From assembly GCF_023243075.1 (NCBI RefSeq), contig NZ_JALKFZ020000168.1, positions 1 to 51,242 on the forward strand: DNA of 51,242 nt. The letters run 5' to 3'. Below are positions 38,719-46,238 of this stretch, piece by piece. The translations under genes were made by a program, and so were the position numbers. The number at the start of each line of letters is the position of its first letter. Position 1 is the stretch's first letter. Source of the DNA: Frankia sp. AiPa1. Its GTDB lineage: Bacteria > Actinomycetota > Actinomycetes > Frankiales > Frankiaceae. The notes beneath the pieces are model-generated. The model saw only the letters and a program-made list of their open reading frames with translations. It did not search any database and was not told the origin of the DNA.

Positions 38719-39990
38719 GTGTTCTTCGACCTGACCGACGAACAGCGCGCTCTTGCCGAGACCGTGCGGGACGTCCTGGCCGACCGTTTCGACCTGGCGG
38801 CCGTGCGGGCGGTGTTCGAGGACGCGGGCGGCGACGGCCATCCCCGTGAGCTCTGGTCGACGATCGGGGATCAGGGCTGGCTTGCGGTGTGCGTGCCCAC
38901 CGAGTACGACGGCCTCGGCCTCGGTCTGGTCGACGCGCAGGTCATCGCGCGAGCGTTCGGCGTCGGCGTGGTACCCGGCCCGTGGGCACCGACCGTGCTC
39001 GCCGGCGAGGCGGTGCGTCGCGGCGGCACGCGGGACCAGGCCGCCGAGGTGCTCGCCGCGCTGGGTGCGGGCGAACTCGTCGCCACCGTCGCCCTGCGCG
39101 GGCCGGGCGGTGGTTACGGACGCTCGGGCGTCCGCGTGCGGGCCGACGCCGACGGCCGGCTGCACGGTGTCGCCAGCGGCGTCGAGTACGCCGGCGTCGC
39201 CGCGCTGCTCGTCGTCGCCGCCCTCGAGTCCGCCTTCGACGGCTCCGGCGACGCGGTGGGGTTGTACCTGGTGGAACCCTCGACGGCAGGCGTGCGCATC
39301 GAGCCACAGCCCGGGTTCGACGCGACGACCCGGCTCGCCGCCGTGACCTTCGACGGTGCGGCGGCCCGGCGGCTGCCCGGTTCGGACGCGGGCGCCTACG
39401 CGGACCTGCTGCGCCGCGGCGCGGTGCTCGCCGCCGCCGATCTCGTCGGAATCGCCCGCGAGTCCCTGCGGCGCACGATCTCCTATGACTCCTCCCGCGT
39501 CCAGTTCGGCCGGCCGGTCGGCTCCTTCCAGGCGCTCGCGCATCACCTCGCCGACCTGCACGTCGCGGTGACGATGGCCGAGCACGCGGTGTTGTTCGCC
39601 GCCCATGCCCTCGACACCGAGACCGCGGACACCAAGACCGCGGACACCAAGACCGCGGACACCGAGACCGCGGCCACCAGGACCGCTGGCAGTGAACCCT
39701 CGGGCGGCGAAGCCGGGGGCAGCGAGGTGGGGGGCCCTGGCGGGGCCGAGGATCCTGACGTCGAGCGACCGGATCCCGTGCTCGCCGTCGCCGTGGCCAA
39801 GAGCAAGTCCAGCGACGTGGCCCGGGAGGTCACCGCCACGATGATCCAGTACCACGGCGGCATCGGTTATACCTGGGAGCATGACGCGCACTTCTACTTC
39901 AAGCGCGCCAAACGGCTCGCCGCGGCCTACGGCGACAGCCAGGACCATCTCGCGGACATCGCGCGGGTGACGGTGAGTCCCATGCCGTAA
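38719..39990 (+). CDS. Acyl-CoA dehydrogenase, subunit 2
   Basis: 423 residues from GTG with GAGGAG about 9 nt upstream. It starts FFDLTDEQRALAETVRDVLA, has GDQGWLAVCVPTEYDGLGLG and ends IQYHGGIGYTWEHDAHFYF with KRAKRLAAAYGD. The N-terminal and flavin regions are more diverged than in subunit 1, typical of the partner chain in actinobacterial heteromeric acyl-CoA dehydrogenases. A 15-nt unit repeated five times (39616-39690) adds a (TETAD/TKTAD)n stretch of about 25 residues in a surface region before the conserved C-terminal helices. Pairing with subunit 1 is inferred from adjacency. Confidence 0.88.
   Translation: MFFDLTDEQRALAETVRDVLADRFDLAAVRAVFEDAGGDGHPRELWSTIGDQGWLAVCVPTEYDGLGLGLVDAQVIARAFGVGVVPGPWAPTVLAGEAVRRGGTRDQAAEVLAALGAGELVATVALRGPGGGYGRSGVRVRADADGRLHGVASGVEYAGVAALLVVAALESAFDGSGDAVGLYLVEPSTAGVRIEPQPGFDATTRLAAVTFDGAAARRLPGSDAGAYADLLRRGAVLAAADLVGIARESLRRTISYDSSRVQFGRPVGSFQALAHHLADLHVAVTMAEHAVLFAAHALDTETADTKTADTKTADTETAATRTAGSEPSGGEAGGSEVGGPGGAEDPDVERPDPVLAVAVAKSKSSDVAREVTATMIQYHGGIGYTWEHDAHFYFKRAKRLAAAYGDSQDHLADIARVTVSPMP
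39616..39690 (+). repeat. 15-nt in-phase tandem repeat in acyl-CoA dehydrogenase 2
   Basis: Five consecutive units of ACCRAGACCGCGGAC, the last two diverged, encode repeated T(E/K)TAD. They are kept in frame inside an otherwise conserved enzyme. Confidence 0.9.
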
Positions 39991-40156
39991 CTCTCCTGTG
40001 AGCACGCAGGGCGTCGCCCGGACGGCAGTCACACACCTAGATCAATGGATGTTTCGGGTGTTCTCGCATCCTCGTTCGGCCTGAACGGCCGCCGCGGTGG
40101 CCACCGCGCGCCCCGGGCATCCGGGCGGGTAGCCAGATCGTCCACACTTATGCGAC

Positions 40157-42814
40157 ATGAACGGACGCTCCGTGCAGGCACTGTCAATGGTGATGGTTCG
40201 GTGCGCCATCCAGCTACGGATTGTGCACCTGGCGTTTCTGGCGTCGTCCATCGCCGTCTGGTCAGGCTGGTACCGCTGGAACCCCGCGGCCGCCGTCGGC
40301 GCGGCCGTGATGTTCGCCTGGGGCGTGCTGTGCCTGTTCCTGCTGCACCGCAGCCTGGTCGCCGCCCGCCGGGCCGGAACCTGCCGTTGGCCCGAGGACG
40401 TCGACGATGCTCCCACTGACGGTGTCGGTGAGGCCGGTGAGGCTCGCCCTGATGTCGACGACGTTGTCCGGATCAGCCCGGTGCTCGCGGGCATGGACGT
40501 TGCCGTGGCGGTCGGCGCCGCGGCTCTCGCGGCCTGGATCGTGCCGGATCCGGTGCGCGGCGACCCGTCGTCGCTGGTCTTCATCGGTGCGCTCACCGCG
40601 GCGGTGACCTCGGCCTTCACCCTGCCTCGGCGGGCCTTCGTGGCCGCTGTCGTCCTGCTGTGCGGCGTCCACCTGGCCACCGGCGTGCACCAGCGGCCGC
40701 AGATCTTCGCGGCGACGATGATCCTTCTGGTCATCTCCGTGCTGCTGCGCTACGCGACCTCCCGGCTGTGGCGGGTGGCCGGCGGCGCCGACACGCGCCA
40801 CCAGCAGGCCTCGGCCCGGCGCCGGCGTGTGCTGCTCGCCGAGGGACGCGAGCGGGACGCCCTGGAGAACGAACGGCTGCTGCACGACACGATTCTCAAC
40901 ACCCTGACCGGCATCGGCATGAGCGAGGACCTGCCCGCCGAACCGCTGCGCGACCAGTGCGCCCGCAGCGTCCGCGAGGTGGAGGATCACCTGCGCGGAC
41001 GGCGCGGCCCCGACCGTACGGACGGGTCCGGCGACCCGAGCGGTCCCGGCGTGGCCGACCGCATCATCCGAACGGTCCACCAGGCGCGTGCCACCGGCCT
41101 GCACGTCGTCCTGGAGGGGGTTGCACCTGCCAGGGGCGTAGCCGCCGTCGCGGTGGTCGCGACGGCGGCGAAGGAAGCGGCGCAGGCGGCTGATGCGGCA
41201 CAGGCGAGCGTGCCCGACGAGGTGGCGGCGGCCATCGCGGCCGCCACGGGGGAGGCACTGCGAAACGTCCGCCGACACGCGGGCACCGACGACGCCCGGG
41301 TCGTGACGAACATCGGCCCCGGCCGGCTGCGGGTCAGCGTCATCGACCGTGGCCGGGGCTTCCGTCCTGACGACGTCGCGGCGGACGGTGCCCGGCTTGG
41401 CCTGCGTAACTCCGTGTCCGCCCGGATGCGGGCCGTCGGCGGTGAGGCGAGCATCGTCTCGCGCCCCGGCTGGGGCACCGAGATCGTGCTGTCCTGGGAG
41501 GCACCGGCACCCACCCGCGCCGACGCGCCGGCGGCGGCGGCGGCAGTGGACCGGATCGAGGAGGAGCTGGGTGTCACGGCCCGGCGCGGCTTCGCGGTCG
41601 CGGTGGTGGTGGGCTGGCTCGCCGCGTTCGTCCCGGTGATCCTGCACCGCGACCAGGCCCGCTCCTTTCCGGCGTCGCTGGGGATCTGGTTGGTGACGTT
41701 CGTCGCGATCGTTGTCACCGCCCGGATCTCCGCCCGCCGGTCTCTGCGGCCCGCGCAGGCCTTCGGCGCGGTGTTGTTCGCCGTGGCCTCGGCGGTCGCC
41801 GGTGCGCTCAACACCCGCGAACCGGGTGGCGAGGTGGTCGTGTGCTGGGCGACGACCATGGTGAACCCGTTGTGGGTGGCCTTCGCGATGCTGACCCGGC
41901 GCCGCTGCGAGCGGTACGCCGCCGCGTCCGTCGCGGCCGTGGCGATGACCGTGATCGTGCTGTCCCTCGGCGGCCGGGACGACCAGCTGGCGCTGGCCCG
42001 TCTCGGCGGTGCGGTCTACGCGCTGGTCATGCTGCAGGTCCTGGTCACCATGTTCGGCCCGGTGCTGCGGGCCAGCGCCCAGGAGCGGGCCCGGGCCGAG
42101 GAGCTGGCGGCGGGCGTCGCCGACCGCCGGATGCTGGACCGCACGCTGCGGCGTGACCGCGAGCTGCGCCTGGCCCAGCTCGACGCCCGGTTCCTGCCAC
42201 TGCTGCGGGACATCGCCGCGGGCCGCCTGGACCCCACGGCGCCCGAGGTCCGCGCCCGCTGCACCGCGCGGGCGCGGGCGCTGCGCCGGGAGCTGATCGG
42301 CGAGGGAACCGACGAACTGCGGGATCTCGCCGGGCCGATCGAGCAGGCCGAAGCCCGCGGGGTCGCCGTCACGGTGCAGACGGACGGGCTGTTCAGCGTG
42401 ATCCCGCCGGCGGTCAGCGGCGAGTTCCTCGCCCGGGTCTCGGCGGTGCTCGCCTCCGTCGGGCGGGGGACGGTGCTGCTCACCGGTTATCTCCACGCGA
42501 ACCGGGCGGACGTCTACCTGACGTATCCGGCGCGGGCCGTGACGGCACCTGGCCGCGGCGCCGGGCGCCCGGCGACGCTGGGTGACTTCGGCCGGGCAGG
42601 CGCGTTCGGTGCCGCGGGTGCCGGACTGGTGCGCTCCAGCGGGTCGATGGCCGACGGCGTCGTCTGCGTCGAGCTGCACTGGTCCGCCGCGCAGGCCCCG
42701 GTGCCCGACCCCGCCCAGGACGCTGACGCGCCGGCCATCCCGTCCTCCATGGGCGGGCTGCGGGGCGTGGTGCGGGCCGAAGACAGGTCTGCCGGGGAGC
42801 CACGGACGGCCTGA
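40157..42814 (+). CDS. Two-module membrane histidine-kinase-like protein
   Basis: 885 residues. Module 1: membrane segments within about 20-190, then a NarL-partner-type kinase core with NERLLHDTILNTLTG (candidate phospho-His243), an N-box with Asn370 in GEALRNVRRHAG, VIDRGRGFRPDD and GLRNSVSARMRAVGGEA. Module 2 (about 475-885): a second set of membrane segments (FAVAVVVGWLAAFVPVIL, FGAVLFAVASAVAGAL, ALVMLQVLVTMFGPVL) followed by a coiled, Arg-rich DHp-like stretch (RRDRELRLAQLDARFLPLL) without a clear His or ATP-binding motifs. No response-regulator gene is next to it, so it is an orphan. No RBS precedes 40157 and CACACTTATG lies directly upstream, so the mRNA may be leaderless or translation may start at a later Met. 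Confidence 0.7.
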   Translation: MNGRSVQALSMVMVRCAIQLRIVHLAFLASSIAVWSGWYRWNPAAAVGAAVMFAWGVLCLFLLHRSLVAARRAGTCRWPEDVDDAPTDGVGEAGEARPDVDDVVRISPVLAGMDVAVAVGAAALAAWIVPDPVRGDPSSLVFIGALTAAVTSAFTLPRRAFVAAVVLLCGVHLATGVHQRPQIFAATMILLVISVLLRYATSRLWRVAGGADTRHQQASARRRRVLLAEGRERDALENERLLHDTILNTLTGIGMSEDLPAEPLRDQCARSVREVEDHLRGRRGPDRTDGSGDPSGPGVADRIIRTVHQARATGLHVVLEGVAPARGVAAVAVVATAAKEAAQAADAAQASVPDEVAAAIAAATGEALRNVRRHAGTDDARVVTNIGPGRLRVSVIDRGRGFRPDDVAADGARLGLRNSVSARMRAVGGEASIVSRPGWGTEIVLSWEAPAPTRADAPAAAAAVDRIEEELGVTARRGFAVAVVVGWLAAFVPVILHRDQARSFPASLGIWLVTFVAIVVTARISARRSLRPAQAFGAVLFAVASAVAGALNTREPGGEVVVCWATTMVNPLWVAFAMLTRRRCERYAAASVAAVAMTVIVLSLGGRDDQLALARLGGAVYALVMLQVLVTMFGPVLRASAQERARAEELAAGVADRRMLDRTLRRDRELRLAQLDARFLPLLRDIAAGRLDPTAPEVRARCTARARALRRELIGEGTDELRDLAGPIEQAEARGVAVTVQTDGLFSVIPPAVSGEFLARVSAVLASVGRGTVLLTGYLHANRADVYLTYPARAVTAPGRGAGRPATLGDFGRAGAFGAAGAGLVRSSGSMADGVVCVELHWSAAQAPVPDPAQDADAPAIPSSMGGLRGVVRAEDRSAGEPRTA

Positions 42815-42819
42815 CGGGG

Positions 42820-44622
42820 TCAGCGAGACGCGGCGTGGTCGAACAGACGGACGGCGGCGCCGAGCGCCGCGCGGCGTTCGGCCGGAACCAGCCCGATCCG
42901 AGATCGGCGGTCCAGGAGGTCCGCTGGCTCGAGCGCCCCTTCATGACGTACCGCGAACAGCCACTCCGCCCCCGTGACCGGCGTCCCTTCCGCCACCGGT
43001 TCGAGCAGCTCGGGCGCACCCGCGGCGAGCGCGAGCACGCGCGGCGCCTCCGTCCCGAAGCGTTCCACGAGCCGACGGGGGGCGGCGATCTCGGCGAGCT
43101 GGTCCCGGGGTGCCGCGCCGACCAGCGCGAGCCGCGTCGTCCGGCACGGCCCGGCGGCGAGCCCGGCGGCCGCGATCGCCGCATCGACCGCGTCGGCGGC
43201 CATCCGACGGTAGGTGGTGAGCTTCCCACCGACCACCGTGACCATCCCGTCGGCGCCGGTGTGCACGAGATGCCGCCGCGACAGATCCGCCGTCCGTCCG
43301 CCCGCGGGCCCGGCGGACGGGTGCCACCTGGACGGATGCCGGGCGGCCGGGTGGCCGTCGAGCAAGGGGCGTAGGCCGGCGAACACCCCGAGCAGGTCGG
43401 CCCGGTCCAACGGGGCCGCCAGCACCCTCGATACGACGCCGAGCAGCTCGCTGACCTCCTGGTCGTCGGGCTCGGGAACATCCGTGACCGTGTCGACCGG
43501 CACGTCGGTCAACCCCACGTAGACCCGGCCATCATCCTGCGGGAGTACCAGCGCGAACCGGCCGAACTCGTCCGGGATCGGCACGGACAGCGCGGCCCGC
43601 CCGCCGGCGAGCGCGTCTGCCCGCACCACCAGATGGGTGCCGCGGCTGGGCCGCAGCCGGATCTGCGGGGCCAGCGTCGGCGCCCACACGCCCGTGGCGT
43701 TGACGACGGCACGCGCCCGCAGCGTGACCTCCGCGCCGCTGCGTACATCCAGCGCCGTCACCACGAACCCGGCTGTCGTTGCGGACCGGGCGGTCGTCGC
43801 CGGCCCGGCTGTCATTGCGGACCGGGCGGTCGTCGCCGGCCCGGCTGTCATTGCGGACCGGGCTGTCCTGGTGGGCCTGGCAGTCGTCGCGGATCCGCTC
43901 GCCGCGAACCCGATTGTGGCGAACCTGGTCGTGGCGGGTTCGACCCGCAGCACGCGTAGCCGGGTGAGGACCCGCGCGCCACGACCGGCCGCCGTCCGGG
44001 CGAGGGCGACGACGAGCCGGGCATCATCGACCAGCTGGCCGTCCCAGTACACCAGCCCGCCACGCAGCCCGGCGCGACGCAGCGCCGGGGCAAGCCCGAG
44101 CGTCTCCACCGCGGTCAGCCGGCGGGGCCCGGGAAGCACGTCACGCGGGGTGCCCGCCGCGCGGCGCAGCACATCGCCGACGCCGAGGCCGGTGCGCACC
44201 ATGGCCGCCGCCGGGCCCGAGACGTCCCGGGTCAGCGGGGTGACGATCGGCAGCGCCCGGACGAGATGCGGCGCGGTGTGCCGCATCAGGATGTCGCGTT
44301 CCACGGCGCTTTCCCACGCCACCGGAACATCACCGTGGCTGAGATAACGCAGGCCGCCGTGGACGAGTTTCGAGCTCCACCGGCTGGTGCCGAAAGCGAG
44401 ATCCTGCGCCTCCGCGAGCGCGACGCTCAGCCCGCGCGCGGCCGCGTCCAGTGCGACGCCCACGCCCGTCACCCCACCGCCGATGACGAGCAGGTCGACC
44501 TGCCGACCGTCGGCCAGTTCCGCGAGCTCACGGTCACGCCGGCGGCCGTACAGAGACGTCCCGTCCCGCCCGCCGACAGTACCTGTGCTGCCGGCGCTGC
44601 CCGGGATGTCGCCGTTCGTCAC
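42820..44622 (-). CDS. Second FAD-dependent glycerol-3-phosphate dehydrogenase-like protein
   Basis: 600 residues. FAD motif LLVIGGGVTGVGVALDAAAR (about 45-64), TSRWSSKLVHGGLRYLSHG, YWDGQLVDDARLVVAL, NATGVWAPTLAPQ, VYVGLTDVPVD, GVFAGLRPLL, VVGGKLTTYRRMA and VRHEGALEPADLLDRRSRI keep the GlpD pattern. Compared with the glpD at 35261 it carries an inserted Thr/Ala repeat (about 251-287) made of 36-nt units. The GTG start overlaps the TetR gene's stop as GTGA, so the two are cotranscribed and coupled. Across the divergent promoter lies an alkyl-DHAP-synthase-like gene, so this copy may supply or consume DHAP for lipid synthesis rather than serve glycerol catabolism (inference). Confidence 0.9.
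   Translation of the reverse strand: MTNGDIPGSAGSTGTVGGRDGTSLYGRRRDRELAELADGRQVDLLVIGGGVTGVGVALDAAARGLSVALAEAQDLAFGTSRWSSKLVHGGLRYLSHGDVPVAWESAVERDILMRHTAPHLVRALPIVTPLTRDVSGPAAAMVRTGLGVGDVLRRAAGTPRDVLPGPRRLTAVETLGLAPALRRAGLRGGLVYWDGQLVDDARLVVALARTAAGRGARVLTRLRVLRVEPATTRFATIGFAASGSATTARPTRTARSAMTAGPATTARSAMTAGPATTARSATTAGFVVTALDVRSGAEVTLRARAVVNATGVWAPTLAPQIRLRPSRGTHLVVRADALAGGRAALSVPIPDEFGRFALVLPQDDGRVYVGLTDVPVDTVTDVPEPDDQEVSELLGVVSRVLAAPLDRADLLGVFAGLRPLLDGHPAARHPSRWHPSAGPAGGRTADLSRRHLVHTGADGMVTVVGGKLTTYRRMAADAVDAAIAAAGLAAGPCRTTRLALVGAAPRDQLAEIAAPRRLVERFGTEAPRVLALAAGAPELLEPVAEGTPVTGAEWLFAVRHEGALEPADLLDRRSRIGLVPAERRAALGAAVRLFDHAASR
43771..43880 (-). repeat. 36-nt in-phase tandem repeat inside the second GlpD gene
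   Basis: Two near-identical 36-nt copies (43771-43806, 43807-43842) and a diverged third encode repeated MTAGPATTARSA. The unit is 12 codons, so the reading frame of the flanking conserved enzyme is preserved. Confidence 0.9.
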
Positions 44623-45527
44623 GACATGCTCCGCGATGACGTGCCGCCACCGCCACCGCTGTTTCGGCCGCCGTCGCCGTAGCCGCCTCCCCTGTGGCCA
44701 TCGCGCGGGGCGGGAGGGCCGGTGGGCGGGGCGAGGTAGGCCTGGAGCAGGCGGCGTAGCTCACTGTCGCGGGTCGCGGTCGGCACCCGGCCGCCCAGCG
44801 CGTCCGCGGACAGCACATAGGACTGCACGACCAGCAGCACCATCACGGCCAAGGCCTCAGGCTCGGCGGCGCGCACGGTGCCGGCCCGGGCGGCGGCGCC
44901 CAACTGCCCGGCCAACAGCTCGACGATCATCTGCTGGGTGGTGCCGCGCCGCTCGGTCAGGTAGGGGAGCAGCAGCTCCGGATCGGTCTCGAGGATCCGC
45001 CGATAGACCGGGTTTGCCCGGAACGCGTCGACGGTCGCGACGATGGTGTCGACGATGTGGTCGAGGTCGCCGCCGTGTGGGTCGCGCTCGGCCGATCTGG
45101 CCGCCGTGGTGACGATCGAGCCCCACTCGCGGGTCATCACGTCGCCGACCAGGCTGCTCAGGTCGGGCCAGCGGCGGTAGAGCGTCATCCGGCTCGCCCC
45201 AGCACGCCGGGCGATCTCGGACAGCGTGGTTCGCCGCACGCCGACCGCCAGCAGCGACGCCTTCGCCGCCTCGAGCACTGCCGCGTCCCGAGACGTCGAG
45301 TCCGGCCCTGAAACGTCCGGCCCTGAAACGTCCGGGACTGCCGCGTCCCGCGACGTCGTGTCCGGCACCGCCGAGTCGGGGACGGCGGCAACGTCCGGCG
45401 CTGCCATGTCCGGCGCTGCCATGTCCGGCGCTGCCACGTACCGCGCGGCGACGTTCTGTCCGCCGACACTCGACTCGTCGGTGTTCCCTCCGCCGAGACT
45501 CTGCCGGCCAGCACTCTGTCGCAACAC
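44619..45527 (-). CDS. TetR-family transcriptional regulator
   Basis: 302 residues as called. The TetR helix-turn-helix lies at about 84-130: AAVLEAAKASLLAVGVRRTT, LSEIARRAGASRMTLYRRWP and DLSSLVGDVM. A ligand domain (AFRANPVYRRILETDPELLL ... LLVVQSYVLSADALGG) and a Gly-rich tail follow. About 80 residues before the HTH are low-complexity repeats (three 15-nt units at 45391-45435 give MAAPD), so the true start is uncertain and may lie after them; GTG 45527 is the outermost option. It is coupled to the second GlpD and divergent from the alkyl-DHAP-synthase-like gene. The array of TGTGACA/TGTCACA boxes between them is its likely operator. Confidence 0.85.
   Translation of the reverse strand: MLRQSAGRQSLGGGNTDESSVGGQNVAARYVAAPDMAAPDMAAPDVAAVPDSAVPDTTSRDAAVPDVSGPDVSGPDSTSRDAAVLEAAKASLLAVGVRRTTLSEIARRAGASRMTLYRRWPDLSSLVGDVMTREWGSIVTTAARSAERDPHGGDLDHIVDTIVATVDAFRANPVYRRILETDPELLLPYLTERRGTTQQMIVELLAGQLGAAARAGTVRAAEPEALAVMVLLVVQSYVLSADALGGRVPTATRDSELRRLLQAYLAPPTGPPAPRDGHRGGGYGDGGRNSGGGGGTSSRSMS
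45391..45435 (-). repeat. 15-nt in-phase tandem repeat in the TetR gene
   Basis: Three copies of RYGTCCGGCGCTGCC encode MAAPD/VAAPD-type pentapeptides in the N-terminal extension. Confidence 0.85.
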
Positions 45528-45608
45528 TCCCGCTCGCCTTCCATCACCATTCGATTACCTGGAGAACCGGCATCCCGTGATCAATACCCTCGGCGACCAC
45601 CCGACCGG

Positions 45609-45684
45609 CAAGATCCACCTAGGTAGGTCGTTGTGGGGGGCAAATCGGACACGAACACCCCCACGGCGACCTGTTAGGATCTTG
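45609..45684 (+). repeat. 76-nt nested palindromic element, copy B
   Basis: Same plan as copy A: CAAGATCC...GGATCTTG (45609-45616/45677-45684), AGGTC...GACCT (45625-45629/45668-45672), GTGGGGG...CCCCCAC (45633-45639/45658-45664), with the loop holding GCAAATCGGACACGAA. Total length is identical (76 nt) and orientation opposite to copy A. Confidence 0.88.
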
Positions 45685-45696
45685 TCCCCTCGCAGC

Positions 45697-45735
45697 GACC
45701 GGCTGCCGATCACCGACCGTGATTGGCAGCCGGTC
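45697..45735. repeat. Long hairpin next to palindrome B
   Basis: 17-bp arms (45697-45713 and 45719-45735; GACCGGCTGCC...GGCAGCCGGTC) with one mismatch and a 5-nt loop. It begins 12 nt after element B. No T tract follows on either strand, so a Rho-independent terminator is possible but not clear. Confidence 0.75.
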
Positions 45736-46151
45736 ATCGGACTCGCCCAGCTCGGCCAGCTCAGACGGCGGCCGGCTCGGCCGGCCGGTCACCACAGGTG
45801 CGGTGTTCTGGTCGGCGGCCGGCGGGGAATTGATGCTGATGGTCACCGCAGTCCTTCTTTCGGGCGTCCTGGCCGAGCGACAGTCCTGACCGTCCTGCGC
45901 CCTGGCCAGGCCTGGCCTCGGGGTGAGTCGCGTGCCGGACTGTCGGGGCAGGGGTGTCGGGGCAGACGGTTGTGTCGGGTCAGGGCGCGTGGACGTGCCA
46001 GAGGGCTGCGCCTCGTGCCTCATGCCTCGTGCCCCGTGTCGTTGCCGTGTGCCGTGTGCGGGCTGTGCCATGTGCGGGCTGGGTCGTGTGCTGGGGCCGT
46101 CGTGCCGGGGGTGTGTCCGGGCGGGGGGTGTGGCATCGTGAGGTGCAGTCC

Positions 46152-46194
46152 TGTGACAGTGTGACATCATCTGTCACACTGTCACACTGTCACA
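46152..46194. promoter_or_regulatory. Five-box TGTGACA/TGTCACA operator array
   Basis: A perfect 15-bp inverted repeat (46152-46166 and 46172-46186, 5-nt centre) is built from heptamers: TGTGACA at 46152 and 46160, TGTCACA at 46172 and 46180, with a fifth TGTCACA at 46188. Boxes within each half are 8 bp apart. It lies 45 nt before the ATG of the alkyl-DHAP-synthase-like gene and upstream of the divergent TetR gene, exactly where a TetR repressor would act. Confidence 0.7.
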
Positions 46195-46238
46195 GTCGCA
46201 GCCTATCGAGTCGGGTGACCAGCCGAACCGAGGTAACG

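Larger units (their letters stand above)
45528..46238. other. Divergent regulatory region, about 710 nt
   Basis: Between the TetR gene (-) and the alkyl-DHAP-synthase-like gene (+). It contains palindrome element B (45609-45684), a long hairpin (45697-45735), a GTGCCGTGTGCGGGC-type low-complexity stretch (about 45990-46110) and the five-box operator array (46152-46194). Open frames here are repeats or low complexity, not genes. Confidence 0.65.

Noticed and set aside
37390..40032. 880-codon frame on the - strand
   Set aside because: Opposite two acyl-CoA dehydrogenases with conserved motifs; the translation has no family features.
40262..42679. 805-codon frame on the - strand
   Set aside because: Antisense to the kinase-like gene, which has membrane segments and HATPase motifs; the shadow has only Arg/Gln/Gly-rich sequence.
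43771..43880. 36-nt repeats considered as CRISPR
   Set aside because: No spacers; the repeats are in codon phase inside a GlpD-family gene.
45555..46170. Small frames over palindrome B and the low-complexity stretch
   Set aside because: They overlap repeat elements and hairpins and give low-complexity Pro/Arg/His/Thr peptides, so there is no support as genes.
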